From Polaromonas sp. 39-63-25 (GTDB lineage: Bacteria; Pseudomonadota; Gammaproteobacteria; Burkholderiales; Burkholderiaceae_C), in NCBI RefSeq assembly GCF_002278925.1, contig NZ_NCJH01000004.1, forward strand, positions 81,668 through 145,667: 64,000 nt of DNA, read 5' to 3'. The translations under genes were made by a program, and so were the position numbers. Shown here piece by piece: positions 1 to 8,197 of this stretch. The notes under the pieces are model-generated. The model saw only the letters and a program-made list of their open reading frames with translations, was not told the DNA's origin and did no database searches. Positions within the stretch are counted from its first letter, which is position 1; the number at the start of each line of letters is the position of its first letter.

Positions 1-311
1 ACGTGACCAGCCATGTCGCCGACAACGCCCAGATGACGCTCGCGCCTGAAATCGTCACGCGCCGCAGCACCGTCAAGGCGCGCAAGGGCGAAACCGTGGC
101 CAGCATCGCCAGGCGCTACGGTCTCAGTGCGGACGCCGTTGCGGAGTGGAACAAGGTCGGTACTTCCGCGGCTTTCAAGCTCGGGCACCAGGTGGTGCTG
201 TTCCTGCCGGTCAAGGCCGCCAGAGCGGCCAGGCCCAGGGCGGGCAAAGTCAGGGTCCAGGCGGTCAGGCGTGTGCCGGGCAAAACGGTGATCAAGATCA
301 AAAAGCGCTAG
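1..311 (+). CDS. mltD: C-terminal part of a LysM lytic transglycosylase (MltD-like), cut by window start
   Basis: The frame is open from the first bases and stops with TAG at 309-311, so only about the last 102 residues are present. The visible part has one LysM peptidoglycan-binding module (about residues 24-68: VKARKGETVASIARRYGLS, then a WN and a hydrophobic end), followed by a basic Lys/Arg/Val tail. This arrangement is typical of the C-terminus of membrane-bound lytic murein transglycosylase D, which cleaves glycan strands in the periplasm; the catalytic domain would lie outside the window. The MltD assignment rests on the LysM module and tail only; another LysM protein is possible. Confidence 0.6.
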   Translation, partial: VTSHVADNAQMTLAPEIVTRRSTVKARKGETVASIARRYGLSADAVAEWNKVGTSAAFKLGHQVVLFLPVKAARAARPRAGKVRVQAVRRVPGKTVIKIKKR

Positions 312-402
312 CGCAGTAGATATCTCGGGAAATGGCGCCATGGTCCACCTCCAGCCTGTGTCAGCAGCGATCGGCTAAGTAGTCCATCGGATCACACACG
401 CC

Positions 403-1281
403 ATGGCCGTCAGCACCCCAGGAAGGCCCGTCAAGCCCAGCGCGGTCTACCGGTATCTTTTCGCCATCGGACTCCTGGCCGTTGCCATCGGCGTCACCCT
501 GCTGGTGATGTCCATGAAGGAGCGGGCCTGGCTGCCTGCGGGTGCTGCGGCCCTGCTGCTCGGGGTCGTTCTGGTGGGCACTTACCTGACCGACCGGCTC
601 CAGGCCGAAGCTTTTGTCGACCCCCTGGCCTTCGAGCCACCCTGGAGCAAGCTGGCAAGGGGTGCGGGGCCTCCACGGCTGCCCGCTCCCGGCAAGCTTG
701 CCGTCGCCCCCGGCACAGCCTTTGCCCTCGACAAGCTGATCGACTTCCCCGCCGCCACGACTGCCAGCAGACCCGCCCGGACAGCCCAGCCAGCCCCGCC
801 AGCTCAGCCAGCCCGCAGCGTACCACCGCCAGCCCCTGTGGCGCAGCCCTCGTGGACGCCAGCCCTGTTTGACCAGATGTCGGCGCAGCAGTTTGACGCG
901 GTGTGTGAAGCGCTGTTTGCGCAGGGCGGCTTTGAGACCCGATGCCAGTCGCACGGCGCAGCCGGTGGCGTGACGCTATGGCTTTACTCGCGGCATGCAC
1001 AACAGGGCAAGAACAGCCCGGCGGCAGTGGCCTGGTGCAAGCAGTGGTCGGGCCAGCCGGTGGGCGTGCGCGAGTTGCACCCCCTGCTCGACTTGATGCG
1101 TTCCCGCGAACTCAAGCGCGGCACCTGTGCGACGTCCTCCATGTGCAGCGAGAATGCGCGCAAGTTTGCGAAGTACAACGGCATCAACCTGCTGGACCGC
1201 ACCGGGCTGCTGGCGCTGATTGCCGGGCGTACCCCCGTCCAGCAACAGGCACTCTTGGCGCTGGCGCTGGATAAGCGCTGA
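403..1281 (+). CDS. Membrane-anchored protein with Mrr-like restriction endonuclease domain
   Basis: A 292-residue protein. Two hydrophobic segments (about residues 17-35 and 44-62) form an N-terminal membrane hairpin. A Pro/Ala-rich linker (about 95-150) leads to a C-terminal domain resembling the Mrr_cat/PD-(D/E)XK fold: F-DQMSAQQFDAVCEALF helix, GGFETRC, GGVTLWLY, then AVAWCKQW and VGVRELHPLLDLM. In Mrr proteins the matching strands carry D and Q/ExK; here the first acidic residue is replaced by T (GGVTLWL) and the ExK position reads W-C-K, so catalysis is doubtful. Unrelated in job to its neighbours. Nuclease ancestry is fairly clear; the function is unknown. Confidence 0.6.
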   Translation: MAVSTPGRPVKPSAVYRYLFAIGLLAVAIGVTLLVMSMKERAWLPAGAAALLLGVVLVGTYLTDRLQAEAFVDPLAFEPPWSKLARGAGPPRLPAPGKLAVAPGTAFALDKLIDFPAATTASRPARTAQPAPPAQPARSVPPPAPVAQPSWTPALFDQMSAQQFDAVCEALFAQGGFETRCQSHGAAGGVTLWLYSRHAQQGKNSPAAVAWCKQWSGQPVGVRELHPLLDLMRSRELKRGTCATSSMCSENARKFAKYNGINLLDRTGLLALIAGRTPVQQQALLALALDKR

Positions 1282-1322
1282 AGAGCCGTGCCCCGCAGCG
1301 CGGCCTGCTCCCTTCTGAAATC

Positions 1323-1475
1323 CTAGATCTTGAGTGAGCCGGTCCCGAACAGGCCGAGCAGGCCAATGATGATCAGGTAAATCGCAACGATGAAGTTGAG
1401 CAGGCGCGGCATGATCAGGATCAGGATGCCTGCAATCAGGGAGACGACAGGGCCGATGCTGAGATGGAGATTCAT
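1323..1475 (-). CDS. Small membrane protein, DUF3096-like
   Basis: A 50-residue protein starting at ATG 1475-1473 with a ribosome site AAGGAAA a few bases upstream, ending TAG at 1323. It is almost entirely hydrophobic: MNLHLSIGPVVSLIAGILIL, then a charged turn at MPRLLNF and a second segment IVAIYLIIIGLLGLFG. Two membrane helices with a short polar turn, this length and the ILILIMPRLLN motif match the DUF3096 family of small inner-membrane proteins of unknown function. It stands alone between oppositely oriented genes. Confidence 0.75.
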   Translation of the reverse strand: MNLHLSIGPVVSLIAGILILIMPRLLNFIVAIYLIIIGLLGLFGTGSLKI

Positions 1476-1636
1476 GGGGTTTCCTTGCGGGGAGTGAATG
1501 GATGCCGCCAGTCCTCGGGGTACGGCGGCATGGCAGGCACCAATGTAGCGACCGGCCTGGCGCGTGTATGTAGGACGAAACGACCAGATGGAAGATCAGC
1601 ACCGGTTGGTCGGCGCATCGGTGGGGCAAAGCAGCA

Positions 1637-2485
1637 TCAGAGCTTCTCCGTCTCCCCGCTGCGCGGCTGCCACTTCATGAGCTTGCGTTCAATGCGGCCG
1701 ACGATGCCGTCGAGCACCAGCGCAAACGCCGTCAGCACCACGATCCCGGCAAACACGGTGTTGACGTCGAAGGTGCCTTCAGCCTGCAGGATCAGGTAAC
1801 CGACGCCGCGCGCCGACCCCAGGTACTCGCCCACCACGGCGCCGACAAAGGCCAGGCCGACCGAGGTGTGCAGGCTGGAAAACACCCAGCTGGTGGCGCT
1901 GGGCAGGTAGACGGTGCGCAGCAACTGCCTTTGGTTCGCACCCAGCATCCTCGCATTGGCCAGCACCACCGGGCTGACCTCCTTGACGCCCTGGTAGACA
2001 TTGAAAAACACGATGAAGAACACCAGCGTGACCGCCAACGCCACCTTGCTCCAGATGCCCAGGCCGAACCACATCGCAAAAATCGGCGCGAGGATCACGC
2101 GCGGCATCGAGTTGGCAGCCTTGATGTAGGGATCCATGATCGCGCTGGCCATGGGCGCCAGTGCCAGCCACAGGCCGCAGGCCAGGCCCAGCACGGTGCC
2201 TATGCCGAAGGCGAGTACGGTTTCGAGCAGCGTCGTGCCCAGGTGCAGGTAAATGTCGGCGTTGCCCGGCAGGCCATCGGGAAACAGCAAGCTGGGCCCG
2301 AAGCCGAAAGGCATGAACCAGGACCAGACACGCCCCGCCACCTTGACCGGCTCGCCGAGGAAAAACGCCAGTTGCTGATCGCGCGAGGCGAGTTGCCACA
2401 GGCCCAGGAAAGCCGCCAGCAGCCCGACTTGCCAGTAGCGGAGATTTCTGTCGGAAGGTTTGAGGGAATTCCACATGGCGGTCAT
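1637..2485 (-). CDS. ABC transporter permease, sulfonate/nitrate/taurine (SsuC/TauC/NrtB) type
   Basis: A 282-residue inner-membrane protein with about six hydrophobic segments, the first at residues 18-35 (VGLLAAFLGLWQLAS). The cytoplasmic EAA loop that contacts the ATPase is visible at about residues 170-190 (EVSPVVLANARMLGANQRQLLRTVYLPSA). It is the channel of a BPD_transp_1-class importer for small organic or inorganic anions. It overlaps the upstream ATPase gene by 4 bases (ATGA-type coupling at 2482-2485), so both are translated from one mRNA together with the binding protein at 3456-4502. The substrate cannot be told from the sequence; sulfonates, nitrate, taurine or a thiamine precursor are all known for this family. 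Confidence 0.85.
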   Translation of the reverse strand: MTAMWNSLKPSDRNLRYWQVGLLAAFLGLWQLASRDQQLAFFLGEPVKVAGRVWSWFMPFGFGPSLLFPDGLPGNADIYLHLGTTLLETVLAFGIGTVLGLACGLWLALAPMASAIMDPYIKAANSMPRVILAPIFAMWFGLGIWSKVALAVTLVFFIVFFNVYQGVKEVSPVVLANARMLGANQRQLLRTVYLPSATSWVFSSLHTSVGLAFVGAVVGEYLGSARGVGYLILQAEGTFDVNTVFAGIVVLTAFALVLDGIVGRIERKLMKWQPRSGETEKL

Positions 2486-3324
2486 GCCGCTTTTTTGAGT
2501 TGCTGCGCGTAGCCCTTGAGCACTTCATCGCGCAACACGTCCCAGATCTGCGTGTGCAGTTCGATGAAACGCGGCTGGGTGCGCACCTCGGCGACGTTGC
2601 GCGGGCGCGGCAGGTCAATCGCGAACTCGCCCATGGGAACCGTGGCCGGGCCGGCCGACAGCACCACCACGCGGTCGCTCATGGCAATGGCTTCGTCGAG
2701 GTCGTGCGTGATGAACAGCACCGCCTTCTTTTTGGCTGCCCACAAGTCCAGCACCTCGTTTTCCATGAGCTGGCGCGTCTGGATGTCGAGCGCCGAAAAA
2801 GGCTCGTCCATCAGGATGATGTCCGGGTCCAGCGCCAGCACCTGGGCCAGTGCGGTGCGCTTGCGCATGCCGCCGGAGAGCTGATGCGGGTAACGGTCGC
2901 CGAAGCCGCTCAGGCCGACGCGCTCCAGCCAGGCCTGCGCCTGCGCACGCGCCTCGGCATCAGACACGCCGCGGTACTGCAGCCCAACCATGACGTTGTC
3001 GACCGCACTGCGCCAGGGCATCAGCGCCTCGGTCTGGAACATGTAGCCGGCGCGGGTGTTGATGCCGTTCAGCGGCTGGCCGAATACCTTCACCGTGCCG
3101 GAGGTCGGCGGCAACAGGCCTGCGCCGATGTTGAGCAAGGTGGACTTGCCGCAGCCGGTCGGGCCGACCACGGAAACAAACTCGCCAGCGCGTATGCGCA
3201 GCGTGGTTTCACCGACAGCGGTGTAGGCCTGGCCCGCATCGTCCCGCGAGCGGAAGGTACAGGTGACATCCAGCAGTTCAAGCGCGTAGTCAGAGGCAGG
3301 ATCGAGGGACACAGACTGAGGCAT
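2482..3324 (-). CDS. ABC transporter ATP-binding protein (SsuB/TauB/NrtD type)
   Basis: A 280-residue ATPase that powers the importer formed with the permease at 1637-2485. Walker A is GPTGCGKST (about residues 55-63), the Q-loop lies near YMFQTEALMPW, the signature is LSGGMRKRTALA (about 150-161), Walker B with catalytic Glu is IILMDEPFSALD (about 170-181), and the switch His is in FITHDLDEA. The LSGGMRKR form is typical of the nitrate/sulfonate/taurine group. Its 3' end overlaps the permease start; 131 bases separate it from the binding-protein gene, and that gap is filled by a dispersed repeat. Confidence 0.9.
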   Translation of the reverse strand: MPQSVSLDPASDYALELLDVTCTFRSRDDAGQAYTAVGETTLRIRAGEFVSVVGPTGCGKSTLLNIGAGLLPPTSGTVKVFGQPLNGINTRAGYMFQTEALMPWRSAVDNVMVGLQYRGVSDAEARAQAQAWLERVGLSGFGDRYPHQLSGGMRKRTALAQVLALDPDIILMDEPFSALDIQTRQLMENEVLDLWAAKKKAVLFITHDLDEAIAMSDRVVVLSAGPATVPMGEFAIDLPRPRNVAEVRTQPRFIELHTQIWDVLRDEVLKGYAQQLKKAA

Positions 3325-3340
3325 TGTCGCGTGAATTTTT

Positions 3341-3451
3341 ACCAGCCGGGGCCGCGGAACCGGCTTTGCCGGGCCGCAGGCGCAGCGGCCCCTTTTTCAG
3401 TGCAAGGGGCAGAGAGCTGCCGCAGGCTCGAAGCGAGCGAACGTGGGGGCC
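3341..3451 (+). repeat. GC-rich dispersed repeat, family B, copy 1
   Basis: An approximately 110-base element beginning ACCAGCCGGGGCCGCGGAAC and ending GAACGTGGGGGCC. Similar copies occur at 5799-5895, 20676-20769, 37497-37590 (opposite orientation) and 55550-55622. This copy fills the gap between the ABC binding-protein and ATPase genes. It contains several self-complementary blocks (CCGCGG, GCCGGGC/GGCCC) and can fold strongly. Confidence 0.85.
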
Positions 3452-3455
3452 ACAT

Positions 3456-4502
3456 TCATGCTTTGAACTTGTCTTTCGCGCGCCGGGCAAACTCGTTGGT
3501 GTAGGTCTTGGCCAGGACAATCCTGTCGGCCTTGATGCTGGGGTCAAAACTGGCCAGGGCCTTGAGCGCCGTCTTCGCACCTTCTTCAGGAATCAGGCCG
3601 TCCAGCGCGATCGCGTCACGCACCTTGTTGAAGGATGCGAGGTACAGGCCGCGATCCCCCAGCAGGTAGTTGTCGGGCACGGTCTTGATAATGTCGCCCG
3701 GGCCGGCGGTTTGCAGCCATTTCAGGCCATGCACGATGGCATTGGCCAGCGCCTGGCAGGTGTTGGGATTTTTCTGGATGAAGTCCATGGGCGCGTACAG
3801 GCAGGCCGCCGGCATGGGGCCGCCAAACACGTCGATCGTGCCTTTGAGCGTGCGTGTGTCCGAGATGATCTTCACCTCGCCTTTTTGCTCCAGCATGGTC
3901 ATCACCGGGTCGGTGTTGCTCATGGCATCGATCTGGCCCGAGCGCATGGCCGCCAGCGCACCGGCCGCCGTGCCGACGCCGATGAAACTCACGTCCCTCG
4001 GCTTGAGCCCGGCGCGCGACAGCACCAGGTTGGCCATCATGTTGGTGGACGAGCCTGGTGCGGACACGCCGATCTTCTTGCCACGCAGGTCTGCCACCGT
4101 TTTGTAGTTGGGCATGTTTTTGGTCGACACGCCAAAGGCAATCTGCGGCGCCCGGCCCTGCAGCACGAAGGCCTGGAACATCTGGTTCTTGGACTGCAGG
4201 TTGATGGTGTGTTCGTAAGCACCCGACACCACATCGGCCGAGCCACCCACTGCCGCCTGCAGGGCCCGTGCGCCGCCGGCAAAGTCGCTGATCTCGACGT
4301 CCAGGCCTTCGGCCTTGAAGTAGCCGAGTTGCTCGGTGATGGTCAGCGGCAGATAATAAAACGCCGCCTTGCCGCCAACCGCCAGCGCAATTTTTGTTTT
4401 CTCCAGCTTGCCCTGCGCGCGCAAGGCCGGAAAGGCCAGCGACGCGGCACCGAGTGCTGCCGCACTGGCGAAAGTTCTGCGGTTGATGGTGAGGTGCTTC
4501 AT
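3456..4502 (-). CDS. ABC transporter substrate-binding protein (SsuA/NMT1-like)
   Basis: A 348-residue periplasmic binding protein. The N-terminus has a Tat-like or Sec signal: N-R-R-T-F followed by ASAAALGAASLAFPALRAQ, with cleavage likely after about residue 29. The mature part follows the NMT1/SsuA pattern: FYLPLTITEQLGYFKAEGLDVEISDFAGGARALQAA near the start, and KIGVSAPGSSTNMMANLVLSRAGL and FIGVGTAAGALAAMRSGQIDAMSNTDP in the middle. It delivers ligand to the permease/ATPase pair downstream and is the first gene of that operon. The ligand is undetermined. Confidence 0.85.
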   Translation of the reverse strand: MKHLTINRRTFASAAALGAASLAFPALRAQGKLEKTKIALAVGGKAAFYYLPLTITEQLGYFKAEGLDVEISDFAGGARALQAAVGGSADVVSGAYEHTINLQSKNQMFQAFVLQGRAPQIAFGVSTKNMPNYKTVADLRGKKIGVSAPGSSTNMMANLVLSRAGLKPRDVSFIGVGTAAGALAAMRSGQIDAMSNTDPVMTMLEQKGEVKIISDTRTLKGTIDVFGGPMPAACLYAPMDFIQKNPNTCQALANAIVHGLKWLQTAGPGDIIKTVPDNYLLGDRGLYLASFNKVRDAIALDGLIPEEGAKTALKALASFDPSIKADRIVLAKTYTNEFARRAKDKFKA

Positions 4503-4627
4503 GGGGCGGGTTCTCTCTCTGATTTTTTTATGGACTCAAAAGAGAATAGCCAGCCCGAAAAAAACCCGCATCGGTATCATCCCGTGCGGGTTTGTACGGA
4601 ACGGGCACCCGCCCTGGTTACCAGACG

Positions 4628-5041
4628 TTACCGGTAGCCCAGAAAAAGAATGCCCACATTCACCAGCAGCGCCAGGAACCAGATCACGCTGCGGCTTTTG
4701 GCCATGTCGGCCACGTACATCATGACGTAGGCGATACGCAGAACGACAAACACGAACGCAAACACGTCGAGCCGCACCTGCGAGGCCTGCAACTGGTGCG
4801 CAATGATCACGGCGGCAAAGAAGAAGGGCAAGGCTTCGAAGGTGTTGGCCTGCGCGGCATTGGCTCGCGCGCGCCAGTCGGTTTGCCGCGCCAGCCAGGC
4901 GCGCGGGTTGTGGTTGTCGAAGCCGCCTCTGTTCGCCGGGGTCGTCATCGTGCCCCACTTGGCCAGCGCCGCGCAGGCGATCGGCAGCAGCGCAGCGGCC
5001 AGCAGGCACCAATAGGCCACGGTGAAACGAGCATAGGTCAT
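4628..5041 (-). CDS. MAPEG family membrane protein
   Basis: A 137-residue integral membrane protein with four predicted helices (about residues 8-26, 68-87, 92-110, 117-135). The central signature RARANAAQANTFEALPFFFAAVIIAH is the helix-2 region of the MAPEG superfamily (membrane-associated proteins in eicosanoid and glutathione metabolism). Bacterial members are usually uncharacterised; some have glutathione transferase or peroxidase activity. It stands alone between the ABC importer operon and recR, all on the same strand. Confidence 0.8.
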   Translation of the reverse strand: MTYARFTVAYWCLLAAALLPIACAALAKWGTMTTPANRGGFDNHNPRAWLARQTDWRARANAAQANTFEALPFFFAAVIIAHQLQASQVRLDVFAFVFVVLRIAYVMMYVADMAKSRSVIWFLALLVNVGILFLGYR

Positions 5042-5132
5042 GGTGAAGTGCCTTTCTGGCTTGCAGTCATGAATGGGCGGGCGCGGTCAGCTATAAAAAC
5101 AGTAACCATGGACATGGGCGCGCAACCGCGCA

Positions 5133-5759
5133 TTAACGGCGATCCACCAGCGCATGGGCAATCGTGCCGAGGTCCACGTACTCGAGCTCACTGCCCACAG
5201 GCACGCCCCGCGCCAGGCGGGTGACCTGCACGCCGCGGCTTTTGAGCGCCTGCGCGATCACATGCGCGGTGGCCTCGCCTTCGGCGGTGAAGTTGGTGGC
5301 CAGGATGACTTCCTGCACCTCGCGCTCCGCGGCAGCGGACGGATCGCCCTGGGCGTCCCTGGGCAACACCCGATCGAACAGCTTTTGCAGGCCGATGTCA
5401 TGCGGGCCGATGCCGTCGAGCGGGCTGAGCTTACCCATCAGCACGAAATACAGGCCGCGGTAGGCCAGCGTGCGCTCCAGCGCCGCCTGGTCGGCCGGGG
5501 TTTCCACCACGCAGAGCTTGCTGCGGTCGCGCGCTGGATTGGCGCAGGTGCTGCAGATGTCGAGCTCGGTCAGCGTGTTGCACAGCGCGCAGTGTTTGAC
5601 GCTGTGCACCGCATGCTCCAGCGCGCGGGCGATCTGCAGGGCGCCGGGCTTGTCATGCTGCAGCAGGTGAAACGCCATGCGCGCGGCCGACTTCGCACCC
5701 ACACCCGGCAGGCGGCGCAGCGCCTGGGTCAGGCCTTCAAGGGCATTTGAATCAGCCAT
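5133..5759 (-). CDS. recR: Recombination mediator protein RecR
   Basis: About 208 residues from ATG 5759 ([21 protein letters not shown]). A TTG 12 bases upstream is in frame but less likely. The N-terminal helix-hairpin-helix ([19 protein letters not shown]) is followed by a four-cysteine zinc motif (CALC...CSTC, about residues 57-72) and a Toprim domain ([16 protein letters not shown]... and [17 protein letters not shown]). RecR works with RecF/RecO to load RecA on SSB-coated gaps. It lies downstream of dnaX and ybaB in the usual dnaX-ybaB-recR order, but a family B repeat separates it from ybaB. Confidence 0.95.
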   Translation of the reverse strand: MADSNALEGLTQALRRLPGVGAKSAARMAFHLLQHDKPGALQIARALEHAVHSVKHCALCNTLTELDICSTCANPARDRSKLCVVETPADQAALERTLAYRGLYFVLMGKLSPLDGIGPHDIGLQKLFDRVLPRDAQGDPSAAAEREVQEVILATNFTAEGEATAHVIAQALKSRGVQVTRLARGVPVGSELEYVDLGTIAHALVDRR

Positions 5760-5798
5760 GGTGGAGGGCAACCGCGGCGTATGCAGGCCTGGACACCA

Positions 5799-5895
5799 GA
5801 CCAGCCGGGGCCGCGGAACCGGCTTTGCCGGGCCGCAGGCGCAGCGGCCCCCTCGGGGGGCAGAGAGCTACGCGCAGCGAGCGAACGTGGGGGCC
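5799..5895 (+). repeat. GC-rich dispersed repeat, family B, copy 2
   Basis: About 97 bases in the same orientation as copy 1, in the gap between recR and ybaB. It keeps the CCCCCTCGGGGGG core hairpin and the terminal CGAGCGAACGTGGGGGCC block. Its position inside the dnaX-ybaB-recR transcript means it is transcribed and could act as a folded spacer. Confidence 0.85.
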
Positions 5896-5902
5896 CAAAA
5901 TT

Positions 5903-6235
5903 CTAGAAGGGCAGTTTCATTCCACCAGGAAGGCCTGGCATTCCGGCCGTGAGTTTGCCCATCTTTTCCTGGCTCAGGTCCTCGGCCTTGCGCACGGCCG
6001 CGTTGAAAGCGGCGGCCACCAGGTCTTCGAGCATGTCCTTGTCGTCGCCAAGCAGGCTGGGGTCGATCTCGACGCGCTTGACGTCGTGTTTGCAGGTCAT
6101 GGTGACCTTGACCAGGCCGTTGCCGGACTCCGCCGTCACCTCGATGAACGCCAGCTCGTCCTGCGCCTTTTTCAGGTTGTCCTGCATGGCCTGCGCCTGC
6201 TTCATCAGGCCGGCGAGTTGTCCTTTGTTGAACAT
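5903..6235 (-). CDS. ybaB: Nucleoid-associated protein YbaB/EbfC
   Basis: About 110 residues beginning [24 protein letters not shown] ten codons upstream gives an unlikely extension. The fold is the YbaB pattern: long N-terminal helix rich in Gln/Lys, the strand [29 protein letters not shown], then the helix [20 protein letters not shown] and a Gly/Met/Pro tail ending [10 protein letters not shown]. The dimer forms tweezers that bind DNA. It sits about 30 bases after dnaX, the standard neighbour in bacteria. Confidence 0.95.
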   Translation of the reverse strand: MFNKGQLAGLMKQAQAMQDNLKKAQDELAFIEVTAESGNGLVKVTMTCKHDVKRVEIDPSLLGDDKDMLEDLVAAAFNAAVRKAEDLSQEKMGKLTAGMPGLPGGMKLPF

Positions 6236-6265
6236 GTCTTTTTTTCCTTTAAAACTTGGTAGCAA

Positions 6266-8167
6266 TCATATCGGCTTGCCTGCCACCGGGGCGAGCGGTT
6301 TGATGCTGCCCGGGACAATTCTGGCACCCCAGTCGCGCATCATGTCCTGCACAAACGGGTCGTTCTGAATGGTTTCCTCGGCCAGGCGTTGCCGCTCCTG
6401 CGCAGCGGCGGCATTGCGCCGGGCCGGCGAGTCGCCGACCGGGCCGAGTTCGACCACGAGAGTCGGTGCCTGGCCGCTGTCCGGCAGCGCGGCCTGCAGC
6501 GCCAGCTGGAGTTTTTCACGCGCGGCGGCCTGGTTCAGTGACTCGCGTTCGACGCGCAGGGTCCAGACCCCGTCGGCCTGCGTTCGCAACTCGGACTGCA
6601 GCGCCAGTTCGCGCACCAGCGCGCCTATCATTTCGGCGGCCACCATGCGGTTGACCAGCGCCGTCCAGACGTCGCCGAGGGGGCTGTTCATGACCACGGG
6701 CGCGGGAGGCGCAGCGGCGGCTGGCGACAGCACCGGGGCGGCGACAGGCGCGGGCGCTGGGGCCGTCACCGCTGGCAGCGCCGAAGCCGGCATGGGCAAG
6801 GCGTCTTCCCATGGCAGGGGCTCCCTCGATGCTACAAAATCAGGAGCTGGTGGCGTCCGCTGCACAAGGGCAGAAGGCCGATTTTCCTCCAGGCTTGGAC
6901 GAACAGGCGGTGCAGCCACCGGCGGGCGAACCGGCGCCGGGGGCGCGACAGACGCCGCAACGGGACGGGCGGCCACGACGCTGGCCGGCACACTCTCAGG
7001 CTGCGGCTTTTTTGGGGGCTCGACGGCGCCCCCCTGTGCGGCGGCCGCCGTCGTCGCGCCCGGGGGTTTGAAGGCCAGCAGGCGCAGCAGCACCATGGTC
7101 AGCGCCGCGTAGTCGTCGGGCGCCAGCCCCAGCTCGGCGCGGCCGTGCAGGCACAGGCTGTACAGCAGCTGCGTCTCGTCGGCCGGCATGGTCTGCGCCA
7201 GGCGCGCCGTGGCGGCGATCTCGGGGTCGGAGTCGTCGTCCCCGGCATCCATGCCGGGCACCGCCTGCAGCACCGCCATGCGCTGCAGCACGGTAGCCAT
7301 TTCCTCGAGGGTGGAGGCGGCGCTCAGGCCGTTCAGGCGCAGCACCTCGGAAGTCTCGATCACACTTTTGCCGTCGCCGCGCGCCAGCGCATCGAGCAGC
7401 TGGAACACATAGCTGCGGTCCACGCTGCCCAGCATCTGGCGCACGCTGGCTTCCTGCAGCTGGCCCGAGCCGAAGGCAATCGCCTGGTCGGTCAGCGACA
7501 GCGCGTCGCGCATGGAGCCGCGTGCGGCGCGCGCCAGCAGGCGCAGGGCCTGCGGCTCCGACTCGATGTTTTCGGCCCGCAGCACCTGCGTCAGGTGCTC
7601 GAGGATGGTTTCCGGCGCCATCGGCCGCAGGTTGAACTGCAGGCAGCGCGACAGCACGGTGGCCGGCACTTTCTGCGGGTCGGTCGTGGCCAGCACAAAC
7701 TTGAGGTACTCGGGCGGTTCTTCCAGCGTCTTGAGCATGGCGTTGAACGCCGTGTTCGTGAGCATGTGAACCTCGTCGATCATGAAGACCTTGAAGCGTC
7801 CCACCACCGGCTTGTAGACCGCCTGCTCGAGCAACTGCGCAATCTCGTCGACGCCGCGGTTGGATGCGGCGTCGAGTTCGGTGTAATCGACAAACCGGCC
7901 GCTGTCGATGTCGGTGCAGGCCTGGCAGACGCCACACGGCGTGGCGGTGATGCCGCCCTGCCCGTCCACACCCAGGCAATTGAGCGATTTGGCGAGGATG
8001 CGCGAGATCGTGGTCTTGCCCACGCCGCGCGTGCCGGTGAACAGGTAGGCATGGTGCAGCCGCTGCGTGCCCAGTGCGTTGCTGAGCGCCTGCACCACAT
8101 GCGACTGCCCGACCATTTCAGAAAAATTCCGGGGGCGGTATTTGCGGGCAAGGACGAGGTAGGACAT
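6266..8167 (-). CDS. dnaX: DNA polymerase III subunits tau and gamma
   Basis: A 633-residue clamp-loader ATPase. Walker A GTRGVGKT is at 45-52, zinc cysteines at C64, C78, C81 and C84, and Walker B VFMIDEVHM at about 127-135. The SRC arginine finger region follows (VLSRCLQF). Domains I-III end near residue 370; a Pro/Ala-rich linker then leads to the tau-specific C-terminus that binds the polymerase and helicase. In-frame slippery heptamer A AAA AAG at residues 385-387 is followed after a -1 shift by Ala-Ala-Ala-stop, giving a predicted 390-residue gamma form (stop at 6996). The linker also contains a dispersed repeat at 6831-6885, read in frame. Confidence 0.96.
   Translation of the reverse strand: MSYLVLARKYRPRNFSEMVGQSHVVQALSNALGTQRLHHAYLFTGTRGVGKTTISRILAKSLNCLGVDGQGGITATPCGVCQACTDIDSGRFVDYTELDAASNRGVDEIAQLLEQAVYKPVVGRFKVFMIDEVHMLTNTAFNAMLKTLEEPPEYLKFVLATTDPQKVPATVLSRCLQFNLRPMAPETILEHLTQVLRAENIESEPQALRLLARAARGSMRDALSLTDQAIAFGSGQLQEASVRQMLGSVDRSYVFQLLDALARGDGKSVIETSEVLRLNGLSAASTLEEMATVLQRMAVLQAVPGMDAGDDDSDPEIAATARLAQTMPADETQLLYSLCLHGRAELGLAPDDYAALTMVLLRLLAFKPPGATTAAAAQGGAVEPPKKPQPESVPASVVAARPVAASVAPPAPVRPPVAAPPVRPSLEENRPSALVQRTPPAPDFVASREPLPWEDALPMPASALPAVTAPAPAPVAAPVLSPAAAAPPAPVVMNSPLGDVWTALVNRMVAAEMIGALVRELALQSELRTQADGVWTLRVERESLNQAAAREKLQLALQAALPDSGQAPTLVVELGPVGDSPARRNAAAAQERQRLAEETIQNDPFVQDMMRDWGARIVPGSIKPLAPVAGKPI
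6831..6885 (+). repeat. Dispersed repeat family A, copy inside dnaX
   Basis: The segment runs from GCTACAAAATCAGGAGCTGG to AGGCCGATTTT. It matches the intergenic copy at 46223-46278 (GCTACCAAATAGATAGCTG ... GGAGGCTGATTTT) over its length with scattered differences. Here it is antisense to, and read in frame through, the dnaX tau linker (about residues 427-446). Confidence 0.75.
6996..7013 (-). promoter_or_regulatory. Predicted programmed -1 ribosomal frameshift site in dnaX
   Basis: The heptamer AAAAAAG lies at 7013-7007 on the minus strand in the phase CCA AAA AAG, the same slippery sequence as the E. coli dnaX site. A slip of one base back gives GCC GCA GCC TGA, stopping at 6998-6996. Just upstream is a purine block AGGGGGG that could act as an internal Shine-Dalgarno stimulator, and its G-run can also pair with the CCCCC next to the slip site. 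A 6-bp hairpin (CGGCCA...TGGCCG) lies about 19 bases downstream, further than in E. coli. Confidence 0.7.
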
Positions 8168-8197
8168 TCCCTGATTCTACGGTTGCGCCGGAGCCCC

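Noticed and set aside
3341-3451. GC-rich repeat as a rho-independent terminator
   Set aside because: The repeat folds strongly but has no T-run after the stem in either orientation at any of the five copies, so it is treated as a dispersed element.
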